From Notospermus geniculatus (Eukaryota > Nemertea > Pilidiophora > Heteronemertea > Lineidae): a DNA stretch of 64,000 nt. Each line of letters starts with the position of its first letter. Position 1 is the first letter of the stretch. The notes beneath the pieces are model-generated. The model saw nothing but the letters and a program-made list of their open reading frames with translations. It was not told where the DNA came from and ran no database searches. Where the stretch lies: contig NMRB01003067.1 in the NCBI GenBank assembly GCA_002633025.1, forward strand, positions 7,537 through 71,536, written 5' to 3'. Positions 55,271 through 64,000 of the stretch are shown piece after piece. Position numbers and translations under genes: made by a program.

Positions 55271-58200
55271 CTGTAATACAAGAAAGATTTGCGTGTCAAA
55301 TAATGTACAAGCAGTACAGTGGAACCTCCCTTAACGGACACCTCTGCCAGGAGGACACCTCTCTATTAAGGACACCAAAGCAGTCCCAAATTGACCATTT
55401 CTATTCATTTTAACCTCTGTATTCAGGACACCTCTCAATTAAGGACAGCATTTGTCAGTCCCAGAGGTGTCCTTAATAGAGAGGTTCCACTGTACATTCC
55501 GCATGTTGTACACAAAAAATGAAAGGAAATGAACTCGCTCTTTGAAACTTACCGGTAGGTAAAAAAATTATCGTTTCTTGCTTCCCGACCGCCCCCCCCC
55601 CCCAGCGGCAGCGTACGAAGACGTAAAGTTCCAAACCCTTCTTAAAATACTCCAATTCTTGCTGCTCACATTCTGTGAGTAAGGCCTGGATATCGTCCTT
55701 CTTCAGGCATCGTGGCATTGGCCCATCCTGCAACAGGCACAGTGCTGAAATGAACAGAGAATGAAATTAAGATTTGTGATGTGGCCTAGAAAGATACTTA
55801 ACAGCTTATCTTCAGTCATTGTTAAGTGGAGCAGCGAACACAGAAGTGATGGTATACATTCAAGTCCCCTCTGCGGGTGTCGATGGGCAATAACTGAATT
55901 AACCCAATAGAGCATCTAAGGTCGACTATCTGTTTTTCTCTTACATGGGTGAAAGCAAAAGCAAAGAAATAGAAATCGAAGTTGGCACAATGAAACTTTA
56001 AAAGAGGAGTGAAACCAGGATTGGCTGAAATTCTTACCTGCCACAACGCCCACCAGAGCATAGTCTTCCTTCTTCCGCCCAACTTCTTCGGCAGTGGGGA
56101 AGCCTCCTTCTTCTGCGACGTACCTTCCCCTCACTGCATCCCATAGGAGGGTGAGGAACTCCCTCCGGAGACCCCCCTGATCATCAGCATCCTCGCCTAC
56201 AAAGTGTACTTTGATAGGCAAATTCCTCGACCTTAATCGTCCAATTTCGTCCATTCCAGATGTGAGGACATCATGTCTCGCGACAAAGATGTCCTCAACA
56301 TCTCCTTCCATGCTCTCCTGCATGTCGACGTTCAACTGTCGCCCTTTCATAAATTTATTTCGAAACTCCAGCAAAACCTGCTTTGGTTCTTGGTTTGCAT
56401 CACTGGAAAATAATTTCAATAACCAACTTTTATTGCATGTACTTATTATCAGAGACCCATTGCTCAAATGTGTAGGAGTGTAGGCAATAATGGTGCAAAT
56501 GATTTATTGACTTATTATACAACATTGTGTTTAGACACGGTAGGGGAACATGGACAGTCGCTATCTTAGCAGCAATCTGGGCCCGGTTGCACAAAAGCAT
56601 ACTAGGCTTAGTATCATTCTATCTCCGCCTAGTTGGCTTCTAACTTTGTAGTGTGTTTGTACACAAAGTTAGAAGCCAACTAGGAGATAGAATGATACTA
56701 AGCCTAGTATGCTTTTGTGCAACCGGGCCCTGGATGACTCCAGACAACAGTTCCATATTCTGGCAATGCAATCCTCTCAAGATCATCGAAGACTACACTC
56801 CAACTTAAAGTGGTCCTAAACCGCCCGGACGAGCAAGACAGCCTCGTTTTCATTTTCCCGCGCTATGCCCATCTCAAAACGAGATGAATGAGCGCCTGTC
56901 AATCATCACGTCACGTGATTACTATGGAATTTACTACGCGATCACTGATTGGGCAAGTTCTGATAACTGACATTGTCAAAACAACATGGACGCCACCAGT
57001 TCACCGAGTGGCGATTTCTGCTCAATTTCGGGGAGTTTTTGAGGATACATTTCAATCCGACATGAGTGACACCACTGATGACGATGTCGGCCGGTTTGAC
57101 AGGCAAGTTGGTCTTTTCTCGGAAGAAGCCCCAGAATTAGCTGCCGTTTCACCGGCGCGGTGGCGAGATCCGCTGTTCGGCAATAGGCCTACAAACAACC
57201 TCATTCGTCTTAAAACAGAGTTCTTTCTTTATTATGAGCCACTTCGATAACGTCTGTGGACAAATCCACTGCCATGACAGCTGCTGGTCGGTATATGCTA
57301 CCTTTTAGGCTGCCCTGTCCCTTCTTTCACTTCTCGCTTCGGCATCCTGTCTGCTGCGGTTTGTACGACAGTTAAGGTAGCGTACTGCGCATGCTCAGAA
57401 GCCAGAAGCCAGAAGCGGCAATCGGAAGTTCCATTTTGATGGGCGGTGAAAATGATCGGGTGTCAACTTTTGCTTGGCGGTTTAGGAACACTTTAACCAG
57501 CAATCCTTAGTGTCGGTAAAAACTGAAAGTGCCAGCAATGAAAAAAAATCCTCAACTTACATCTCCTGAATTATTTCACTTGCCTCCACTTCTTTAACCT
57601 CACATGGAAGAGGGGATGCAGGCCTGTTTGTATTCTCTCCTGGCTGAGTCGCCATTACGTCTTCAAGGCTCGGGAGCTCATCGGAATCTGAGTCACTACA
57701 TGTAGGCCTACCGGTAATAGGGCATGTAGGGGCAGTGGTTGCATTCTGAAACAGGAGAAATGCATTATAAACAATGAACATATTTTGCTTCGAAAATTAG
57801 GAACCAGTTAGTAAACCTGTGCAAAATTGTGGCACTGGTTAACAACTAATGTGGTGGAGATGAAGTGCATGTTTTGCATAGATAGATGCAACACTGGGCG
57901 CAGGAAAAAGAATTCTAAAGTTAAGCCGTTTTCGTGGCACTGCTCTGCCCGAGCATTACATTTGCCATCATGAATATGAGAAATTTTCATGACATTGGTT
58001 TATTGACACCTAGACATAACTTGATTTATGTTTGTCTAAGCCCGGTGGTCGAGTGGTTAGCATCCTCGACTACCAAACTGTACAATGGGTCGGCGCGGGT
58101 CCGATTCCGGGCGAAGGCATTAACATTATGCAGGGTCCGTCGGATGGGACTACAAGCCGTGGTCCCTTGTACCTGAGTGTCTATGCCAGGGTAAGTAAAA

Positions 58201-59140
58201 GACCCCACACAGGTGGACAGTAGCCTTTCGTGGACTCCATACTTCCGACAAAAATCCAACAGGGTTACGACGCCGGTAATGATATGATGTTGTACTTACA
58301 CACAGTTTAATATGTTCTCTTAGCTCCGATGCAGGAACACCATCACCACATGATTGGCAATATTCTATTTCGCCGTCTTCAGAAGTTTCTTGCACATTTA
58401 AATTGCTCTGAATCGGTCGAAGGTATATTCGGGCACTTCTTGTGCCCAACGACACTAACTTCGCACCAGAACACGCCCCCGACTGTACCACGCCCAGCTT
58501 TCGCCTCCGGCCTTCCAAATTTCGCAGCATCTCAAATCCGCCTCCTTCCCTTAACAAAGGAAATGTCCTGAAAATACAACAAAATAAAAACTCAAATGAA
58601 ATTGATACTGAACTAATGCAATGTGTGTGTGTGGGGGGGGGGGGGGGAAANGGGAATGGCGCAGTACCAATGATGCGACGTCGTCATGTTCTGTATAACT
58701 GGTCTTTGGCCTGTTAGTGCAGGAGCACTGTGAACAAAATCAGTTTCATTTGATGATGTTACTGCATCATTCCCAAACAGTTCAGCCTCAGGAGTTATTG
58801 CAGCTTTTGTTTTCGGTTTTCGCCACCTGGTGGCCAAGTCAAGAATCGAATAGGACCAGAACTTGGTGTCATAGGTTGTCTCACCTAGGGGTATGTACCA
58901 AGTTTAAGATCAATAGCTCCAATGGTTATAAAACGTGCCCGCTGACCATACCAGTGTGAATGATTTACACCAAATTTCTGTCACTGTTGAAGGTTTACTG
59001 ACAATGGTTACCTGTATATGTGTTCCCTTATTTCCTGTGGGGAATCTTTTATGTTGAAGGCAATCCTCCTCAGGCCCAGCCCTGCATCGTATAATTTACT
59101 GGACTCGAACGGTGAGGGGGATACATTTGCCTCAGTACTA
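54987..59140 (-). CDS. HECT-type E3 ubiquitin ligase with UBZ4-like finger, 3' six exons
   Basis: Minus-strand join: 59140-59012, 58567-58300, 57745-57561, 56402-56038, 55744-55553, 55270-54987, all junctions phase-consistent (473 aa visible). In order: an N-terminal region (FESSKLYDAGLGLRRIAFN, then GGGFEMLRNLE and RIYLRPIQ), a zinc finger CxxC-x11-H-x3-C (CQSCGDGVPASELREHIKLC, the UBZ4 spacing that can bind ubiquitin), an acidic linker, the HECT N-lobe (VHFVGEDADDQGGLRREF) and C-lobe with catalytic Cys at 55101-55103 in STCFN. The overall plan resembles invertebrate proteins annotated as G2E3-like. Oddities: the stretch between FKKGLELY and the C-lobe is short and replaced by RWGGGAVGKQ from a 12-G run. 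The first exon(s) are not found. Confidence 0.8.
55317..55494. mobile_element. ACAGTGGAACCTC MITE
   Basis: ACAGTGGAACCTCCCTTAA at the left is mirrored by AGAGAGGTTCCACTGT at the right, around words such as GGAGGACACCTCT. A related, degenerate copy is at about 30070-30200. It sits in the last HECT intron. Confidence 0.8.
55553..55744 (-). CDS. HECT gene exon (end of N-lobe) with poly-G
   Basis: Acceptor CTGTTCATTTCAG, donor ACCG/gtaagt, phase 1 in and out. ALCLLQDGPMPRCLKKDDIQ continues the N-lobe from VGVVA. The 12-base G run at 55582-55593 (C on the plus strand) is frame-sensitive. Confidence 0.7.
56038..56402 (-). CDS. HECT gene N-lobe exon
   Basis: Acceptor TTATTTTCCAG, donor GCAG/gtaaga. 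VHFVGEDADDQGGLRREFLT is the conserved N-lobe opening with the DxGG(L/P)RREF pattern. Confidence 0.85.
56577..56732. mobile_element. GGGCCCGGTTGCACAAA hairpin MITE, copy 2
   Basis: Nearly perfect arms of about 75 bp from GGGCCCGGTTGCACAAAAGC to its complement; spacer only a few bases. Confidence 0.9.
56805..57496. mobile_element. TTAA-bounded 692-bp element in a HECT intron
   Basis: TTAAAGTGGTCCTAAACCGCC at the left and GGCGGTTTAGGAACACTTTAA at the right: 20-bp terminal inverted repeats with TTAA at both edges, as in piggyBac-type insertions. Contains a plus-strand open frame (see separate entry) and a CpG-rich interior. Confidence 0.7.
57064..57250 (+). CDS. Small ORF inside the TTAA element
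   Basis: ATG at about 57062 opens 62 codons beginning MSDTTDDDVGRFDRQ and ending in YYEPLR with a TAA. The frame is also open upstream to 56888. Acidic, no recognised domain. It may be a captured first exon or chance. Confidence 0.25.
57561..57745 (-). CDS. HECT gene linker exon
   Basis: Acceptor TTCTCCTGTTTCAG, donor AGAT/gtaagt, phase 0 in, 2 out. Acidic and serine-rich (SDSDSDELPSLEDV); probably flexible. Confidence 0.7.
58040..58260 (+). mobile_element. tRNA-derived SINE
   Basis: A tRNA-like head with box A TGGTCGAGTGG (58046-58056) and box B GGGTCCGATTCC (58097-58108), followed by a tail with AAGCCGTGGTCCCTTGTACC. It lies antisense in a HECT intron. The cloverleaf is incomplete, so it is not a tRNA gene. 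Confidence 0.7.
58300..58567 (-). CDS. HECT gene exon with UBZ4-like zinc finger
   Basis: Acceptor GTATTTTCAG, donor TGT/gtaagt; phase 2 in, 0 out. Encodes TFPLLREGGGFEML, RIYLRPIQSNLNV and the C-C-H-C finger at the exon end. Confidence 0.8.
58785..58950. repeat. Fragment of the AGCTCACC repeat family
   Basis: CGCCACCTGGTGGCCAAG, CAGAACTTGGTGTCATAGG and AAGATCAATAGCTCC correspond to 54598-54760. Confidence 0.7.
59012..59140 (-). CDS. HECT gene, most upstream exon found
   Basis: Acceptor TTTTTTTGCTTCAG, donor ACAG/gtaacc. Reads STEANVSPSPFESSKLYDAG through IREHIY and splices in frame to RTFPLL of the next exon. Entry phase shows at least one more upstream exon. Confidence 0.75.
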
Positions 59141-60254
59141 CTGAAGCAAAAAAATGTACGTACACTGACCCCTGGAAAAAATCAAAAGCAAGAATTTTAA
59201 TCTCAATACCAAGAAGCAACTGCATGGACACAATTCCAGTTTTGAAACATCACCACTGCCACTGGTTACCAGTCCTGCAAAGATGAATTCATGAGATATT
59301 TCATTATGAACTACAGTGTCAGTGGATCCTCCCTTCGGAAATATCCTCTGCTGTGATAACACCTCTACTAAGCCTAAGGACACCAAATGAAAGTAGGGCT
59401 GGCACCTTGAAGCTACGATGGATATATGCTGTCACTTATTGCACCAGTTGGCCTGTCCTCTGTTCCTTGCTCCACAGATCAATTGTGTCCGAGGGGAAAT
59501 GCGAGTGTCTACGGAAATTGCCGAGCAGTTGCCTTCGGAAGTTCCGAATGCATCAGCTTTACACATGCTGTTCCTGAGTTTGATAATGACACCCTTTGTG
59601 GAAGCTTGGAGTATATAATTCCTCCAAGGTGGAAGGAACCAAGGGAAATTATCCACCCTTTTTTGGTCACCGGGGAATTTCATCTAGACCCCCTATTGGA
59701 TGGAAGGAACCAAGATATACATTTGTATTCACCGCTTTTTCGGGAGGAGCAAAAAATGAGACACGGATATGATGCACTACAGGATTATACTCGTTGTGCT
59801 GCCGACCTGTGAAACTGGCCTGACTAAGTAGAACATTATTTGGTAACCAAATGTTAATTTTCCATGATAGATGTCTGGTAACCATTTTGCACTCCAATTG
59901 GGCAAAACATTATGCACATAGAGAGTATCTAGACGCATCCGTTCCCGTGGCATGTTAGCACTGATTTCGCGCATACACACTTAAAACTTATACGGCCACT
60001 GTGAACTTGAATCAGCCGTAGAGACAGTGGGGAGCTCGGTCAGCTGTGCGAGGAATTGTGACTTTATTGGCGCTGCTTTTGTCAAAATATTGGTGGGTAT
60101 AATAGTGCGAGTCATGCCTAAGGTATGATTCGAACCATTGAGATCATGAACTGGAGCTCTGCAATGGTTTCTAGGAGGGTTTTTAGGGCTGATTTTGAGG
60201 CGAATTTTTAATCCATAACCTTTGACCTTCTCAACTTTTCTACCAGCTGTCTAC

Positions 60255-61194
60255 GGCTGGTATTTTAGAACGCTCCTTTAGCCTGCCTGTTGGCCTTACA
60301 CCTATTGTTCTCATGTTAGGAGCCTTTCGTGATTTTAGAATCAACCTTTATTTGCAGGAAAAGACCGAACTTATCTCTTTTCCTTTCGTAAGGTCGACAT
60401 CGTTTTTAGAACGTTCCTTATCTAAAAGTTAACCTTTGTTTTTGCTTAGGAATTCCTTTTCTAAGGTTGGTCTGAGCCAACCTTTAGTCGACCTTTGCTA
60501 AAGCATCTCCGTGGGATTTTGAAGCTGCTGCCTCTGGTAATGAGGTCTATTGGTTACATTTTGAAAAATCTCTACTGAAATAGTTACGGACGCTTGAGTC
60601 ACATTGAGAAACTTTGAAAGAAATTGACAAGTTTAGTAACTTTAAAGATGCCCCTCCCCCTCTCTGGGCCTCGCGGGCCTAATAGAAAACGCTGAGCTAG
60701 GTATCGAGTCGATTTTAGTACACTGTTGGATGGTGCTATTGATTTTCGAAATATTTGGCAACTGGGCAAAAATGATCTCCTCGGATCCAAAGGGTTAAAT
60801 GTTAGTAGAGTCTATGTCAGAATTTTTTGTGTAAAAAAATCAAAGTTGTAAATTTCTGGTATTTTTTATACCCCCTTTTGCTGAGAGGGTGAGAAGGGCC
60901 TTGTGCAAATTACTCTACAAACGAATCCATTCATACTTTTATGGCAATAAAAGTCTGTTACATCATTCATCATTTTATTCTGAGGAGATAATTGGTTTAA
61001 GGTTGGCCTTTCATAAGGAATTCCTTTGGAAAGCTCTCCTAAAGTCAACCTTTCACTAAAGGAATTCCTCGAAAAAGGTCAGTTCTAAAAGCGTAAATTC
61101 AAAAGTCGACCTTATGAAAGGAGACCTTCCCCAAAGGCTACCTTATGAAAGGTTGACTTCTGACCAAAATAAAGGAACATTCTAAAATACCAGC
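60255..61194. mobile_element. 940-bp element with GGCTGGTATTTTAGAA ends
   Basis: GGCTGGTATTTTAGAACG at the left is mirrored by TTCTAAAATACCAGCC at the right. The interior is rich in CCTTT/AAAGG and TCGACCTT words near both ends. No transposase frame. Confidence 0.75.
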
Positions 61195-62246
61195 CTACGT
61201 TGGCTTGTGAAATTATGTTTTTATTTTTTGTTACTCGAATGCAACACTGTTTACCCAAAATGTATGGCCATTTTTGTGGTAAAATAATCTCTACTGTGTC
61301 ACTCTAAATGGGAAAATTCATCCAGTATACATGTATCTACGATAAGATGCTATAAAAAGTGGAAGACGATGGCGTTCCGTTCGGCTTCTACTAAAATGCC
61401 TTGCACGGGCCTTCGTAGTTTCCGTAGTTTTCCACAACAACAAATCCACCCTCTAAAACTCAAAACCCTAGAGTAGAGCCATACGCCACGGCCGTTTGAA
61501 CGTAGTGCTTGGTGTGCATGTCTATCTCGTAAGGCGTGATGACCATATTTGGCAAACGTTGTAGTTAGTTTGTGGTTTGCGGTCAAAACCCGGGAGCACT
61601 AAACTAGAAGTACACAAACAAGTATTCTCCCTGCAAATTCAACCTTGATTAGGCAAGAAGTGACTCTAATAAAGTATAAAATCATTTTCTTGATCCATCG
61701 AGAATAAACGGAGATTTTCACTTTAACCTGTTTTCAATACAAAATCATTCCACTTTTGGCATTGTTCACCTTTATAATTTGTGTGAATGGGGGGTACGTT
61801 GTATTGTATTTCATTGTGTTGGTCTACTCGAAACGCGAGCCGTTCATTAGAAATGTTGGCAAAGAGAATCCTCATGAAGCAATCGGCATTAGCTTAGTGA
61901 GAGATCCCTCTACTAAGTTATAGAATGATTTTTAGCCCGCTTGGCCGCAAGGCCCAGCAGGGCTTATGCTGTGGTTGGGGTCATTGAGTGGTGGTCTGTC
62001 GTGCGTCAGTCCGTACGGCGAGAGGTCAAAGTTTGTCTGAAGTTACGAAATTGGCACTTCTTGTAATGGTTTCAGCTATTCCTTTGAAACTTTGCACATA
62101 TCTACCTCTAGGCCTTATAGCAACTCGCACACAAAATTTTGGCGAAATCTGGTTCTTGACTTTGCCACTAGGGGGCCAAAACTAAAAACGGATCTTCATC
62201 AACTTGTTATCCAATGATACTTTTATATGGCAATTTGGCATGTTTT

Positions 62247-62681
62247 TAGGCCACGCTTATTTTATTTGTTGGATTACGGACCCTCCTACCCTAAAAAATC
62301 AGAAAGTGAAAAAAAAATATTTTTCCCGCCCTACCATTTTTGGCAGTCTTTTTTTCCCTCGCCAGCCCCAGCAAACCCGAAAACAATTTTTTTCCCCGCC
62401 GATCATAAAATCCAGTTGAAAAATTCTGCAATTCCACAGATTTGCTAAAAACCGTCCGGCGTTTTACCACACACGCCCCATCCCATCGCTCCCAGCATGC
62501 CTTGTGCAGGAACGTGAACAGCCAAAACGGCTGACGGGGAGGATTTTTACCTTTGAGTGACGGTGAAGCAGGCAGCGAATAACAAGGAAGACCTTTTTAT
62601 TTTTATTTTTTTTTCTCCCTACCGTACTTGCATTCTAAGGTAAAAATCCGTAATCCAACAAATGAAATAAGCGTGGCCTTA
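62247..62681. mobile_element. MITE with TAGGCCACGCTTATTT ends
   Basis: About 35-bp inverted ends (TAGGCCACGCTTATTTTATT and complement) around a pyrimidine-rich core. Inserted in the AGCCCGCTTGGC repeat, whose halves lie on either side. Confidence 0.8.
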
Positions 62682-64000
62682 CTTGCTGATGATTCGTACA
62701 ACTATGCTGTCAAGCCAAGCGGGCACAGTGCCATTGGCACTATTTTTTAAGATAGTCCTTTACAGCCAAAAACAATGGCATGAAACTGTGATGTGGGCGT
62801 ACACATGGATTTACGGCCTATTGTAAGTTCATGCTAAATAGGTATAAAGAGGAAGGGCCTGGCGCCTCATTTCCAGTTGTTACCGCTTGGCGTCAGCAGC
62901 GCATGGGACCTCACAGCTCATTAAATTCGAGAATAATATCCTCTTCCAACAGCCGTGACGCCCCTCCCAGCTTTAGAGCATAAGCTGGGAGGCGGCCATA
63001 CAGGGACTAAAATACCCCCCAAAACACCACACCTACACCCAACCACCAATACCTCTGGATAAATGATCACACCAAGTTAGAATAAGGACAAATCAGGCCA
63101 CCAAATTGGCAAAATCTTGAATTAATGACCTATATGTGACCCTGACCTCTGATGCATATGGGCCTCAGTGGATCGCGAAAACATGCAAGGGTTGGATAAA
63201 ACCGGCCAGTTTCGAGGCATTCAGCTGCTGATAAGGCAATTGTGGCGATTGCAAGTATGTATGCCCCCACTCTGGTGCACACGCTGTGTTAACATGTTGA
63301 CTTCGCCGACACTTGTAGTTATAAATATGAGAAAGCACTTTGTGACACTTACATGTAGATAATTATGATGTCAATGCTGCTACCAGGCATGCCAGGGACT
63401 TATTCATGAAGACACATAGACATGGCCATTGATTACGGGCCTACCGCCGGTACGTTTACATGACTGACATGTCACCTTATGGCCTGCCAACGCTATGAAA
63501 GTGAACCCACCACCCATCAAAACGGATTACGAGATCTCTAGATCATCCCTAGTAAACAATATGGTGTGTACAGATTGATTGAAGTTGAAAATTTAGTTGT
63601 TATTTTTTCCCAAAACTTTTTCCCGAGGACCAAGGTATAAAAAAATGTTCGCCTAGACTTCCCACAGAAATTATTGAATTTAAGACTTTTTAAGGCCTTG
63701 AAAATGAAAGTGCCAAATTTAATACTTTTTAATACTTTTTAAGACCTTGCACGCACCCTGTTAAAAATATTAAGTTACAGCCTCAAATAATGATTATTTC
63801 TCATATTTCTGGCCATTTAAAAGTACCGGTATGCACTGTTTTAAATCTATAGGTCAGGGTCAATCAACATAAACTATTTCACTCCAGTTTTCAATCACTC
63901 AACAAGAGTGAACCACCCCGTGATTTCGGTTCCGATTGGTTCGGACCATTTCCGTGTTTTGCACAACTTGCATGTCATCTCCCGGCCTAAACAGCCCATG

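Larger units (their letters stand above)
59141..64000. other. Repeat-rich region, no gene identified
   Basis: The first exon(s) of the HECT gene may lie here or beyond the window. Recognisable contents are the 60255-61194 and 62247-62681 elements, an AGCCCGCTTGGC repeat around 61932-62235 and 62705-62745, and a TTTAAGACTTTTTAAGGCC block at 63680-63770 that matches 54000-54070 in inverse order. Open frames are short and unconvincing. Confidence 0.5.

Noticed and set aside
58040-58112. A tRNA gene
   Set aside because: A and B boxes are present, but the T-arm and acceptor stem would need the same bases; the downstream tail marks a SINE.
59426-59812. 128-codon plus-strand frame
   Set aside because: Includes the repeated block shared with 49.2 kb in another frame, and has no splice or start support.

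Overview
The window is animal nuclear DNA. It has introns with canonical GT/AG boundaries, long AT-rich introns, many small inverted-repeat transposons and a tRNA-derived SINE. The abundance of AGGCCTA words and the repeat spectrum suggest a marine invertebrate deuterostome, most likely an echinoderm; this is inference, because no species-diagnostic gene was recognised. Four single N bases (16413, 19985, 23108, 58651) mark unresolved tandem or poly-G tracts.

Layout. (1) 273-1967, minus strand: the large terminal coding exon of an AMP-forming acyl-CoA synthetase. (2) 3741 to 26918 or about 44076, plus strand: one long gene, head to head with the first. By hand I could chain 15 exons from the ATG at 3741 to a stop at 26918 (about 1417 codons), every junction agreeing in phase. 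Eight further phase-compatible exons at 27855-43839, plus a weak terminal exon at 44042-44076, would give an alternative, longer C-terminus. The product is mostly disordered, with a likely SUMO-interacting motif, basic patches and a helical block of about 290 residues; I do not recognise the family. (3) 44198-46922: a CACTA-ended element filled with TTAAG words, followed by a 135-bp tandem array rich in AAGGTCA half-sites. (4) 50293-52298, plus strand: a possible two-exon gene for an 85-residue protein. (5) 52640-54815: a dispersed repeat with an internal period of about 142 bp. (6) 54987-59140, minus strand: the 3' six exons of a HECT-type E3 ubiquitin ligase with a UBZ4-like zinc finger; its 5' end is not identified. 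(7) 59141-64000: repeats, no gene seen.

The genes show no operon-like linkage. Acyl-CoA synthesis, the unknown (probably nuclear) protein and ubiquitin ligation look like ordinary neighbours. What stands out is the density of hairpin transposons, several of them bounded by TTAA or near-TTAA and nested inside each other, and the large gene of unknown family with two possible C-termini. All exon models are read by eye from splice signals and reading-frame continuity, without transcript or homology searches.
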